Below, piece after piece: positions 21,572-29,623 of a DNA stretch of 40,315 nucleotides (position 1 is its first letter; every line of letters starts with the position of its first letter). The stretch is taken from positions 1-40,315 of the IMG/VR virus record IMGVR_UViG_3300017971_000473, one strand, 5' to 3'. The notes beneath the pieces were generated by a model. It did not search any database. It saw nothing but the letters and a program-made list of their open reading frames with translations, and was not told the DNA's origin. The translations under genes were made by a program, and so were the position numbers. The DNA comes from a virus.

Positions 21572-21763
21572 ATGCTAGATATACTGGCGTCCATGCTGGC
21601 CACGTACATGGTGGGCGGCATCATCGCGGGCGTGGTCGCGTTCCAATGCCCGAAACGGAAACACTTAACGCTCCGGCCCCGGCTGTTGTGGGCGGCGTTC
21701 AATTTCGTTGTGTGGCCCGCGACACTTGCGGGCATGGTGTACGATTGGATAACGGGCACGTAG
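21572..21763 (+). CDS. small two-helix membrane protein
   Basis: 63 aa. Hydrophobic segments: ILASMLATYMVGGIIAGVVA (about 4-23) and LLWAAFNFVVWPATLAGMV (about 38-56) around a basic loop (CPKRKHLTLRPR). The GTG-GATATG context supplies a short ribosome binding site (GGAGTGG). First of five tiny consecutive membrane protein genes between 21572 and 22282. Confidence 0.6.
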   Translation: MLDILASMLATYMVGGIIAGVVAFQCPKRKHLTLRPRLLWAAFNFVVWPATLAGMVYDWITGT

Positions 21764-21772
21764 GAGGCGGAC

Positions 21773-21865
21773 ATGTTGCTTTTCCTGTTGTTCGTGCTGG
21801 GCGTTATCGTTGGCGTTGTCGCGGCGGTGGCGTGGGTACTATTCAAGACCGGGGGGCGGCTATGA
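21773..21865 (+). CDS. tiny membrane peptide (30 aa)
   Basis: ATG at 21773 with a perfect AGGAGG ribosome binding site; stop TGA at 21863-21865 overlaps the next start. The peptide is almost entirely one membrane helix (MLLFLLFVLGVIVGVVAAVA, then WVLFKTGGRL). It is below the usual length cut-off, but the strong ribosome binding site and ATGA coupling support it. Confidence 0.55.
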   Translation: MLLFLLFVLGVIVGVVAAVAWVLFKTGGRL

Positions 21866-22071
21866 TAATCGGCGTGGCTATCGGCATTGTGGCCACCATC
21901 GCGTTGGCGGTGGTCGGCCCCTACTTGTGGCGCGGGTTTCAATATGCCCGGCTAGGCTGGGCTATGCGTGGGATAGGGACCGGGCGGTGGTTGCTTTACA
22001 CGGGCACGGTGTTTGCTATCGGCGTTGTGGTGGGCTGGAACGCACGGTTTCTATTTTTGCGGGCGTGGTAA
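21862..22071 (+). CDS. small two-helix membrane protein
   Basis: 69 aa, ATGA overlap with the 30 aa peptide gene. Two hydrophobic segments: IIGVAIGIVATIALAVVGPY (2-21) and LLYTGTVFAIGVVVGW (about 44-59), with a basic loop. The stop overlaps the next start (TAATG). No family recognised. Confidence 0.6.
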   Translation: MIIGVAIGIVATIALAVVGPYLWRGFQYARLGWAMRGIGTGRWLLYTGTVFAIGVVVGWNARFLFLRAW

Positions 22072-22172
22072 TGGGCAGGCGGCGGCTATTCTGGACGGCG
22101 TGGTGGGCGGTCGTGGCGGCCATCCTGTTGGGGCTGGCGGCGGTTGGCATTATCCAAGACATTGCGGGGTAA
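22071..22172 (+). CDS. tiny membrane protein (33 aa)
   Basis: ATG at 22071 overlaps the upstream stop (TAATG). A basic start (MGRRRLF) precedes one membrane helix (WTAWWAVVAAILLGLAAVGI) and a short tail. Topology by the positive-inside rule would be N-in. Support comes from tight packing with neighbours. Confidence 0.5.
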   Translation: MGRRRLFWTAWWAVVAAILLGLAAVGIIQDIAG

Positions 22173-22174
22173 CC

Positions 22175-22282
22175 ATGGGCGTTGAATTTCTGGCAATCAT
22201 TGCGGCGGCGGTCGCGGTGGGGTGTTTCCTTGGCGTGTCGGCGGCCAACCTTGTGTGGTACGCGTTGACGCGGACCAAGTAG
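22175..22282 (+). CDS. tiny membrane protein (35 aa)
   Basis: ATG at 22175, two bases after the previous stop. A single membrane helix (VEFLAIIAAAVAVGCFLGVS) is followed by AANLVWYALTRTK. The positive charge at the C terminus suggests the opposite orientation to the 22071 product. Last of the five-gene membrane cluster; the packaging genes begin ten bases downstream. Confidence 0.5.
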   Translation: MGVEFLAIIAAAVAVGCFLGVSAANLVWYALTRTK

Positions 22283-22292
22283 GGGGGAAGAC

Positions 22293-22715
22293 ATGGCGAA
22301 CTATGGCACGGACGCGGGCATTAGGTCCATATTCGGGTCCGACAACGTGGACGCGTGGGCGGACCTAGACAACGACCAAGACGCCACCAAGATGGCGGCC
22401 CGGATTGCGGAGGCCATCGACGACGCGGAGGCCGATCTACACGACCGGCTAAGGGGCGGACCGTACACCATCCCGATTTCTGGCGGCGCGGCTTCCACGA
22501 CCATGGCCCGGTTGGCTAACACGCTGGCGGGCGTTCTGTTGTACGAGGCCCGTGGCGTGGTCGACATGGACCCGGAAACGGGCCAACCAATCGACCGGCT
22601 GGCGGCCCATCGAAAACGCGTCGTCGTGACCGTTGAGCAAATACGCTCCGGGGAACGCGTGTTGGACGCGGCGTTGGACGGGGACGTATCCACGGGGCCA
22701 TCCGTCGTTGAGTAG
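22293..22715 (+). CDS. Mu gp36-like (DUF1320) head-tail connector protein
   Basis: 140 aa, with GGGGGAAG upstream. The helical pattern matches the Mu gp36/DUF1320 family: IRSIFGSDNVDAWADLDND at the start, then AARIAEAIDDAEADLHDRLR, GPYTIPISGG, MARLANTLAGVLLYEARG and a terminal helix with QIRSGERVLD. In Mu-like phages this protein is encoded near the capsid gene and is thought to act at the head-tail junction. Here it lies upstream of the terminase, an unusual order. Confidence 0.78.
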   Translation: MANYGTDAGIRSIFGSDNVDAWADLDNDQDATKMAARIAEAIDDAEADLHDRLRGGPYTIPISGGAASTTMARLANTLAGVLLYEARGVVDMDPETGQPIDRLAAHRKRVVVTVEQIRSGERVLDAALDGDVSTGPSVVE

Positions 22716-22723
22716 GGGACACC

Positions 22724-23263
22724 ATGGCCAAGTCCAAGCCACGAAAACCGTTGACCGAACACCAATTGGCACGCGTCGAGGCGCTAGCTTATGACGGGCT
22801 GACCAATGGCGAAATTGCGTTGACGTTGGGGATCCCGAAAGTCCAGTTGACGGCGGACGGCGGGGTGGCACTGGCCCGGGGGCGGGACGCCAAGGCAACG
22901 ACCGTTGGCGAGGACGTGTTGCGGCTGGCGGCTCAGGGTATGACTGCGGAAGACATAGCGTTATTGGTGGGCATGTCACGCACAACGCTTTATAAGCGCT
23001 TCCGGCCACTACTGGACCGGGGGCGGGCAATGCGTAACCAGTCGTTATTGGAGGCCATGTTCGACACGGCGGTAAACGACCGATCGGCACAAATGCAAAT
23101 CTGGCTGTCAAAGCAATGGTTGGGTATGCGTGACCCGGAACGGGAACGCCCGGACGTCGAGGGGCAATCGGCGGACGATCTACGCCACGAACTGGCGGCC
23201 ATGGAAGCGGCCACGCGTGTGGACCCGCCAACGGAAAACACCACGGACGGGGGCGGGCAATGA
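22724..23263 (+). CDS. terS: terminase small subunit (HTH)
   Basis: 179 aa. Two helix-turn-helix-like segments are visible: GLTNGEIALTLGIPKVQLTA and AQGMTAEDIALLVGMSRTTL (residues about 70-90), followed by a helical region (RAMRNQSLLEAMFDTAVNDR, then WLSKQWLGMRDPE) that is typical of small terminase/phage DNA-binding proteins. The ATGA overlap with the large subunit supports the call. It would recognise the packaging initiation site and stimulate the large subunit. Confidence 0.82.
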   Translation: MAKSKPRKPLTEHQLARVEALAYDGLTNGEIALTLGIPKVQLTADGGVALARGRDAKATTVGEDVLRLAAQGMTAEDIALLVGMSRTTLYKRFRPLLDRGRAMRNQSLLEAMFDTAVNDRSAQMQIWLSKQWLGMRDPERERPDVEGQSADDLRHELAAMEAATRVDPPTENTTDGGGQ

Positions 23264-24537
23264 ATTGGGAAACGCTACGTTACCACCCCGTCCAGCAGGC
23301 GGCGTGGCGGTCAACGGCCCGGTTTGTGGGCATCCACGCGGGGCGCGGCTCAGGCAAAACCATGTTGGCTAAGCGCAAGCTGGCGTTGGAAGCGCTGAAG
23401 CCCACCCGTGACCGTCGGCTCTTGTTCTACGTGGCCCCCACCACGCAGCAGGCTAAGCGTATTGCGTGGGACGACATGTTGGAATTACTAGACGGGTACG
23501 TGGCCCGCGTGATGATTTCGGATAGCTACATAGAAACCGTGGTGGGACACCGTCTCTACGTTTGCGGGCTGGACAAGCCAGAACGTATTGAGGGCAAGCA
23601 ATACGCGTTTGGCGTTTGTGACGAGTCTAGCGACCTCAAGTCACGCGCGTTTGAGCGGTCGATTCTTCCGGCGCTTATCGACGTTCCCGGCGGCTGTTGG
23701 CGAATTGGCATTGGCAAGCGGCACGGACCAAGCGGCCCGGAATTCCGCCAATGGTGCGTTGAGGCCCCCAACGTGGCGGACCGGGAAGTGTTCACGTGGC
23801 CAAGCGGCGAAATAGCCAACGCCCAAGTGGTGGCGGCGGCACGCCACGGAATGGACGCCCGGGACTACCTGGAGCAATTCGGCGGCGATTGGTCGGACGG
23901 TGGCGGCGGCATCTATCACGCGTTCCACCGTGCCCACAACGTGCGACCGTGCGCGTACGATCCCCACCGGGAAATTGTCGTGGGTATGGATTTCAACGTG
24001 GACCCCATGTGTTGGACCTTGGCCCATGACTACGGGTCACGGTTGGAAGTGTTCGCGGAGGTCTTCTTGAGGGACACCAACACCCCGGCGGCGCTGGACG
24101 TCCTACACGGGCGATATCCACGCCATCGGTCCGGCTGGGCGTTCTACGGGGACGCGGCGGGACGCGGTCGACACACAAACGCGGACGTGACCGACTACGC
24201 GCTAGTCAACAACGACCCGCGATTTATTGAGGCGGGGCGTACAATCAACTACCCACGGGCCAACCCACGGATTGCAACGCGTTTCGCGACGGTCAACGCG
24301 TTGTTGTGCAATGCGGACAACGTCCGGCGGTTGTACGTGGACCCGGGCTGCGTTCATCTAATACGCGACCTTGAGGGGCTGGCGTACATACCGGGGACCA
24401 ACGACCCGGACACAAGCGGAAATATCGGCCACATGGCGGACGCGCTGGGCTACCCGATAATGTTTCTCTATCCCATGCCCGTGGTGGCCACGGTTGGAAG
24501 CGTGGGCGTTTACGACATGGACACGCAAGGGGTATAA
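23260..24537 (+). CDS. terL: terminase large subunit
   Basis: 425 aa. ATPase: Walker A AGRGSGKT (27-34), Walker B FGVCDES with Asp121-Glu122. Nuclease: GMDFNVDP with Asp244, and downstream acidic residues (FYGDAAG at about 294-300, then NADVTDYALV). This is the standard two-domain packaging motor that pumps DNA into the prohead and cuts it. The length is normal. It is followed three bases later by the portal gene. Confidence 0.95.
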   Translation: MNWETLRYHPVQQAAWRSTARFVGIHAGRGSGKTMLAKRKLALEALKPTRDRRLLFYVAPTTQQAKRIAWDDMLELLDGYVARVMISDSYIETVVGHRLYVCGLDKPERIEGKQYAFGVCDESSDLKSRAFERSILPALIDVPGGCWRIGIGKRHGPSGPEFRQWCVEAPNVADREVFTWPSGEIANAQVVAAARHGMDARDYLEQFGGDWSDGGGGIYHAFHRAHNVRPCAYDPHREIVVGMDFNVDPMCWTLAHDYGSRLEVFAEVFLRDTNTPAALDVLHGRYPRHRSGWAFYGDAAGRGRHTNADVTDYALVNNDPRFIEAGRTINYPRANPRIATRFATVNALLCNADNVRRLYVDPGCVHLIRDLEGLAYIPGTNDPDTSGNIGHMADALGYPIMFLYPMPVVATVGSVGVYDMDTQGV

Positions 24538-24539
24538 CA

Positions 24540-25880
24540 ATGGGCATTCGGCAAATGACGGGCGACGTGCTGGGCAAGCTGGCGGACTGGATGAAACCCT
24601 CCGGCACGGACGCGGAAACTACGGGAAGCCAAACCGGCGGCCAAACCGTTGGAATGGACGACGGGGTGAGTGAATACGACAGGGCGAACGCATACGCCCT
24701 ATATCGGGATATTCGACGGCTTCCCACGGTGGCGTTGGCCCGGGCGGTGGCGGTGGCCCCAATCATCGCGGCGGACTGGGCGGTGGAAGCGGACGACGAC
24801 GCCCCGGCGGGAATGGCGGACCTTGTCGAGGACGTGTTCACGAATCAACGGCGGGAACTGTTGGAGCCCGCGTTGTTTTTTGGATACCTTGACTATGGTT
24901 GGTGCCCGTTTGAAAAGATCTGGACCGAACGCGACGGCGCGTATGTAATACGCAAATTCAAACCCCTCCTCCACGACCTAACGTCCATCGTCGTGCGGTC
25001 CGATAACGGGGCGTTTCTCGGGTTTGCTCAGGGCGACACGCGGTTGGCGTTACCCGACACGCTGTTGTTTAGCTGGCGTGTTGAGGGCACCAACTGGTAT
25101 GGGGAATCCATCTATTCCGGGTTGCATCGTCACGGGCTGTTTGACGCGTGGCTAGACGCCAACGCGTCGGCGGGTCGTTACGACGTCAAATTGGCGGGGC
25201 GTATTATCGTGTGTCGCCACCCTCAAGGGCGTTCAAGGATCCGGGGCGTTGAGAAAGACAACGACCAAGTGGCGAGAGACCTATTGAGCGACGTCAAGGG
25301 AAGCGCGGGCGTAGTGTTGCCATCCACCCCGCAAACCATCGGCGCGGAGACAACGGACGCGTGGTCGTTGGAAATGTTGGAAAGCGGCGGAAGCGGCCAA
25401 CCCGGTTTCGTGGCCCGTCTCAAGTACCTTGACGCCCAACTCGTCCGGGCATTGGTCATGCCGGAACGCGCGGTTCTTGAGGGGTCCACGGGTACGCGGG
25501 CGGACGCGGACGCCCACGGCGACGTCGGGTTGACCGTGGCGGAACTGGCCCATGAACAAGCCACAACGATTGTCAACCGCCACGCGGTACGCGCGGTGCT
25601 GGAATACAATTTCGGTCCAAGCCAACGCGACAAGGCCCGGTTGGTAGCGGCCCCATTGGTCGACGAAAAACGGCGGGCAATGTCCGAAGTCTACGCGGCC
25701 ATTTTGGCCAACCCGGCGGGGGCGTTGGAAGAATTCGAGGCGCTGGACACGTCGGCCATGCGTCAGACAATCGGTCTACCGGAAAAGACGGGCGGGGACT
25801 ACGCCACGGAAGGAATGGACCCCAACGCCCCGGAAGCGGACGCGGTGGCGGCCATTTACGACACCATCGCGGGGGAGTGA
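24540..25880 (+). CDS. portal protein (DUF935/Mu gp29-like)
   Basis: 446 aa. Matches the DUF935/phage portal family of Mu-like phages: YALYRDIRRLPTVALARAVA, ELLEPALFFGYLDYGWCPFE, KFKPLLHDL, FSWRVEGTNWYGESIYSGLH, later SGQPGFVARLKYLDAQLVRA with VMPERAVLEGSTGTRADADA and a C-terminal acidic tail. It forms the dodecameric ring at the capsid vertex through which DNA enters. The position between terminase and MuF protein is canonical. Confidence 0.9.
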   Translation: MGIRQMTGDVLGKLADWMKPSGTDAETTGSQTGGQTVGMDDGVSEYDRANAYALYRDIRRLPTVALARAVAVAPIIAADWAVEADDDAPAGMADLVEDVFTNQRRELLEPALFFGYLDYGWCPFEKIWTERDGAYVIRKFKPLLHDLTSIVVRSDNGAFLGFAQGDTRLALPDTLLFSWRVEGTNWYGESIYSGLHRHGLFDAWLDANASAGRYDVKLAGRIIVCRHPQGRSRIRGVEKDNDQVARDLLSDVKGSAGVVLPSTPQTIGAETTDAWSLEMLESGGSGQPGFVARLKYLDAQLVRALVMPERAVLEGSTGTRADADAHGDVGLTVAELAHEQATTIVNRHAVRAVLEYNFGPSQRDKARLVAAPLVDEKRRAMSEVYAAILANPAGALEEFEALDTSAMRQTIGLPEKTGGDYATEGMDPNAPEADAVAAIYDTIAGE

Positions 25881-25881
25881 A

Positions 25882-27855
25882 ATGAAAGCGGCGGGGCCAG
25901 TTTCCAAGGCGGACCGACGGTTGGCCAACAGGATAAACGCGGACAAGCGGCCATTGGAACAAGTGGCGGCGGTGGACGCGTTGCGCTGGACCCGGCGAAT
26001 AGTTCGCGACGTCGTGGGCGCGGCCAAGCGCGGCGACGACGTGGAACGCGCGTTGGAGGCGGCTATCTACTCACGGAAAGAAACGCTGACCGCGCTAATG
26101 GTGGCGGCCCATGCGTTGGGCGTCCGGCGGACCCAACTCCAATTCCCCCAACGCGTGCTTGGGCTGTCCGACACGTACAAAGGCGGCGCGGAGGACTATC
26201 TGGCCCGTCAAAAGCTGTTGACACCGGCGGACCGCGCGGAATTGGTGGCGTACTACGGACCGGCGGCGGAACGCGTGTTGGGGGGAATGTATGACGCGCA
26301 AAACACGGCGGCGCGGGCGGCCATTCTGGACGCGGCGCAGGTGGGTATGCACAGGCGACAAGGCGTTGAGGCGGTCAAGGACGCATTGGCGGCGGCGGGG
26401 TTGGCCCCTCAAAACTCATTCACGTGCGAGGCCATCTTCCGCACACAAACCCATTCGGCCTATTCGGCGGGGCGCTGGCAAGTAGCACAGGATCCCGACA
26501 TAGGCGAAATTCTATGGGGCTACAAATACCTGACCGTCGGCGACGACCGCGTTAGACCGGACCACGTGGGGTTTGAGGGTTCACGGCTTCCCAAGAACGA
26601 CCCGTTTTGGTCGTACGCGTGGCCACCCAACGGTTGGGCGTGTCGTTGCGTCACGATAGAAATTCTGGCGGATAGCGACGAGGCGTCTACGATCGAGCCC
26701 CACATGGGCCAGATAGTCGACGGCAAGCCCACGCCCCCGGCTATCCCGTCGGCGTTCATGGTCAACCCGGGGCAAGTGGCCACGGGCGATTATGTCCCGA
26801 CGATCCGGCGGACCAAGTACCGAAAGCACCGAAAGCCCGTAGCGACTGGCAAGCCACAACCCAAGCCTAAGACCAAGCCTAAGACTAAGGCCAAGGCGGC
26901 CAAGGCGGCGGCCACAACGCGGGCGGCTGGCCCGGCACGCGGTTACACGGTCCGCAAGGGACACGCCAAGGTGGGCGACGTGGAAGCGGCCACGGGCCAC
27001 AAGACCATGGACGACGTGGCGGCGCTTCCGGCCCGCAAGAAACTGGAGGAGGCGGGTATTCGGATTGAATACTTGCCGTCCACGGACCCGGACGTGGCGG
27101 CGGCGGTCGAGGCGGTCATCGCGGAACACATTGCGAAATACCCGGCCCTTGCCACATACATGGAAATGGTGGGGACACAACAGACGATTGCAATTCAACA
27201 CATATTGAACTATCACGAAACGGCGGTGGCCCGGCTGGCCCTAATAAGCCCACCGGGGACGCCCGAATATGCAAGGCGGCTGGCCATCCTTGAGGCGGAA
27301 CGGGACCGGCAAATAGCCAAGGCCCAAGCGAAATTCGTTGACGATGCTTTTGCGTCCGCGACACCAACAAAGGGCGTACGCGGCGTCATGGTGGGCGACG
27401 TCATGGGCGATAGTAAGAGCGTATGGAATGCGGAAAAGGCGTCGTCCCATGCGTCCGGGTGGTCCGTATCCAAAAACATGGAGGGGTCCGTCACTCACGA
27501 AATGGGGCACGTTATTGAGTACCGTCTAATGGTCGTCGACCCGGACACGGGAGACATTCTGGACCCCGTCATTAAATCGGCACTTGCCCCGGGCGCGGAA
27601 ACGGAGGCCATGTTCTACTTTAAGAACGTGTCCGACTATCCGGCGGCGGTGGCGTCCAAGGCGGAAACGGCGGTCCAGCAAGCGGCGGGTGGCGGCGGTG
27701 TCGCGGGCAAGCGTGCGCGGAAGCTCACCATAAAGGCCCGGCGGGAAGCCATCGCGGAACTATGGACCGAATACGTAACCCACCCCAACCCGAGACCGTT
27801 GGCCATTAAGGTTGGCAAGCGGCTGGAAACCCTGTTGGCCAAGGCGGCCAAGTAG
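25882..27855 (+). CDS. MuF-type head morphogenesis protein fused to an HExxH metallopeptidase-like domain
   Basis: 657 aa, one base after the portal stop. Residues about 1-270 form a MuF (Mu gp30/SPP1 gp7-like) domain: CEAIFRTQTHSAYSAGRWQV and WGYKYLTVGDDRVRPDHVGF (DDRVRPDH at 221-228) with WPPNGWACRC. A basic Lys/Pro linker (PKPKTKPKTKAKAAKAAA) follows, then a second domain of about 300 residues containing VTHEMGHVIEYRL, whose HExxH motif (His539, Glu540, His543) is that of zincin metallopeptidases. MuF proteins can be ejected with DNA, and MuF fused to toxin or enzyme domains is a known theme. The metal activity is inferred from the motif alone. Confidence 0.85.
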   Translation: MKAAGPVSKADRRLANRINADKRPLEQVAAVDALRWTRRIVRDVVGAAKRGDDVERALEAAIYSRKETLTALMVAAHALGVRRTQLQFPQRVLGLSDTYKGGAEDYLARQKLLTPADRAELVAYYGPAAERVLGGMYDAQNTAARAAILDAAQVGMHRRQGVEAVKDALAAAGLAPQNSFTCEAIFRTQTHSAYSAGRWQVAQDPDIGEILWGYKYLTVGDDRVRPDHVGFEGSRLPKNDPFWSYAWPPNGWACRCVTIEILADSDEASTIEPHMGQIVDGKPTPPAIPSAFMVNPGQVATGDYVPTIRRTKYRKHRKPVATGKPQPKPKTKPKTKAKAAKAAATTRAAGPARGYTVRKGHAKVGDVEAATGHKTMDDVAALPARKKLEEAGIRIEYLPSTDPDVAAAVEAVIAEHIAKYPALATYMEMVGTQQTIAIQHILNYHETAVARLALISPPGTPEYARRLAILEAERDRQIAKAQAKFVDDAFASATPTKGVRGVMVGDVMGDSKSVWNAEKASSHASGWSVSKNMEGSVTHEMGHVIEYRLMVVDPDTGDILDPVIKSALAPGAETEAMFYFKNVSDYPAAVASKAETAVQQAAGGGGVAGKRARKLTIKARREAIAELWTEYVTHPNPRPLAIKVGKRLETLLAKAAK

Positions 27856-27875
27856 ACAACCCGAAAGGATCCCCC

Positions 27876-28124
27876 ATGCAAGAAGCGGCCCCGCAATGCT
27901 ACTATTGTGACAACATGGACGCGCGGACCATCAAGGACGGGCGGCTGTTCATTACGTGCCCCGCGTTCCCGGATGGCGTCCCCGTGTCTATCGTCGAAAA
28001 CAAGCGCGACCACCGGAAGCCATACCGGGGGGACAACGGCGTGGTGTTCACGTCGGACGTTGGACATGGCGGACCGGGCGGTGTCATGGACCGGATTTTT
28101 CCCAAGGATGGGGGGCGAAAATGA
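27876..28124 (+). CDS. small hypothetical protein with Cys motif
   Basis: 82 aa, ATG at 27876 preceded by GAAAGGATCC. CYYC at residues 8-11, with another Cys at about 29 (FITCPAFPDGVP), then KRDHRKPYRGDNGVVF. The PYRGDNGVVF end recalls small proteins of unknown function that accompany phage head genes. Possible zinc site with three or four ligands; role unknown. Confidence 0.6.
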   Translation: MQEAAPQCYYCDNMDARTIKDGRLFITCPAFPDGVPVSIVENKRDHRKPYRGDNGVVFTSDVGHGGPGGVMDRIFPKDGGRK

Positions 28125-28447
28125 ACAACGGACACGACCGGCTATTGACCACGGATGAAATGGCCCGGGAATTACGCGTGGCCCCTGAGACGGTCCGGCG
28201 TCACGCCCGGGCGGGTATCATCCCGGTTTTGCAACTGCTTGGACACAACCGATACGACGCGGACGCGGTTAAAGCGGCCCTAGAGGCCATGGGGACGCGT
28301 CGGACGGCGGACGGGTCCAAGTCCAAGAAGGCGGCCAAGCGGCCAACACGGCGGGCGTCCGGCGGCGGAACGGGCAAGAAGGCGAAAAAGGCCAAGCGCA
28401 AGGCAACAACAGACAACACGGGACCACAAACGGGCGGAAAACGCTAG
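28121..28447 (+). CDS. excisionase/MerR-like HTH protein with histone-like tail
   Basis: 108 aa, ATGA overlap with the upstream gene. Residues about 8-58 are a winged-helix of the MerR/excisionase type (LLTTDEMARELRVAPETVRR, HARAGIIPVLQLLGHNRYDA, DAVKAALEAMG). From about 62 the chain is Lys/Arg/Ala-rich (SKSKKAAKRPTRRASGGG, then KKAKKAKRKA). A sequence-specific DNA binder encoded among head genes is unusual. It could regulate late expression, be packaged with DNA, or act in packaging. Confidence 0.65.
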   Translation: MNNGHDRLLTTDEMARELRVAPETVRRHARAGIIPVLQLLGHNRYDADAVKAALEAMGTRRTADGSKSKKAAKRPTRRASGGGTGKKAKKAKRKATTDNTGPQTGGKR

Positions 28448-28480
28448 GAAATCTGGCGGGGGGCGGGTAAAACCGGCCCC

Positions 28481-29566
28481 ATGCAAACCGTCATCCTCTT
28501 GGACAACGCGACGTCCCACCTATCCCCCGTCGGCTCTTCCGAAAAGCGGGACGGCGTGACCGTGCGACGATACCGAAAAGAAATCATCCGCGTTGGACAT
28601 TTCGTCCACGCGGCGGACGGTATCGAGTTTGACGTGACCCCGGAAACGCTTTCCGGGTGGGCGGCCACATTCGCGGACATGATGGCGAGCGGCAATCGCG
28701 TATCTATCCCCCTTGGCCACAAGGATTGGACCAATCCGGAACGAACACGCGGCACGGTGCTTGACATGTTCGTGGACGGCGAGGGGCTATTCGCCATCAT
28801 GGAATTAGCGGGGGACGACGTGGACCGATACGCGGCCACGTGCGACGTCTCAATTTACGCCCCACAAGAATGGACCGACGGAAACGGGACCACGTACGCG
28901 TGGCCCATCCGCCACGTGGCGATAGTGCCAAACCCGGCTATTCCCGGGCTGGCCCCCTTTGAAGAAATCACGGCGGCGGACGATAGCGAAACCGCCACAT
29001 TAACCCGACACGACGGAGACGAAACCATGGCGTTGGACCTCACCAAGCTGGCGGCGGCGTTGGACATCAAGGAAGAATTGACCGACGACAACGCGGAAAC
29101 GCTGATTATGGCGGCGATTGACACCCTCAAGAAGGCGGCCACCAAGAAGGACGACGACGGCGGCGAGGGGGAAGGGGAAAAGCCCAAGGCCCCACCCGTG
29201 GAAGCGGGCGACACCAAGCCAACGCCAATCATGCTGTCGATGGGACGCAAGGCCCGAACGTCGGAAATCGACGCGTTGGTGTCGGCGGGGAAAATCACAC
29301 CGGCGACGGCCAAAAAGCTGGCCGATCAATACGCGTCGGACGCGGCGGTATCCCTGGCGCTTTCCGGGGACGGCGACGGTTTCGACGCGACCATTAGCGC
29401 GTTGGCGGAACTGCCGGCGGTCCATCTTGGCGGCGAAAAGTCCGGCCCGCAAGTCAAGGGCGTGGAACTGTCCGACGGGAACGCGGACGACGACGCGGCG
29501 GAACTGGCGGCGGCCCAACGCGAGGCGCGAATGTCGCAAGGTTACCCGGTCGACGGCGACGAATAG
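28481..29566 (+). CDS. Mu I-like prohead protease/scaffold protein
   Basis: 361 aa. The N-terminal about 160 residues match the Mu gpI protease family: GNRVSIPLGHKDWTNPERTR, GTVLDMFVDGEGLFAIMELA, CDVSIYAPQEW and YAWPIRHVAIVPNPAIPGLA, with a His (HKDW) and Ser (SIYAP) that are likely part of the catalytic set. The rest is a charged, helical scaffold-like region (LDLTKLAAALDIKEELTDDN, LKKAATKKDDDGGEGEGEKP). An in-frame ATG at about 29029 (MALDLTKL) could give a separate scaffold, as Mu gpZ arises within gpI. No strong ribosome binding site precedes the main ATG. Confidence 0.82.
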   Translation: MQTVILLDNATSHLSPVGSSEKRDGVTVRRYRKEIIRVGHFVHAADGIEFDVTPETLSGWAATFADMMASGNRVSIPLGHKDWTNPERTRGTVLDMFVDGEGLFAIMELAGDDVDRYAATCDVSIYAPQEWTDGNGTTYAWPIRHVAIVPNPAIPGLAPFEEITAADDSETATLTRHDGDETMALDLTKLAAALDIKEELTDDNAETLIMAAIDTLKKAATKKDDDGGEGEGEKPKAPPVEAGDTKPTPIMLSMGRKARTSEIDALVSAGKITPATAKKLADQYASDAAVSLALSGDGDGFDATISALAELPAVHLGGEKSGPQVKGVELSDGNADDDAAELAAAQREARMSQGYPVDGDE

Positions 29567-29623
29567 CCCACGGCCACCACGGACGACGACCAACCATCCA
29601 ACCCCATTTGACGGAGTTTTACA

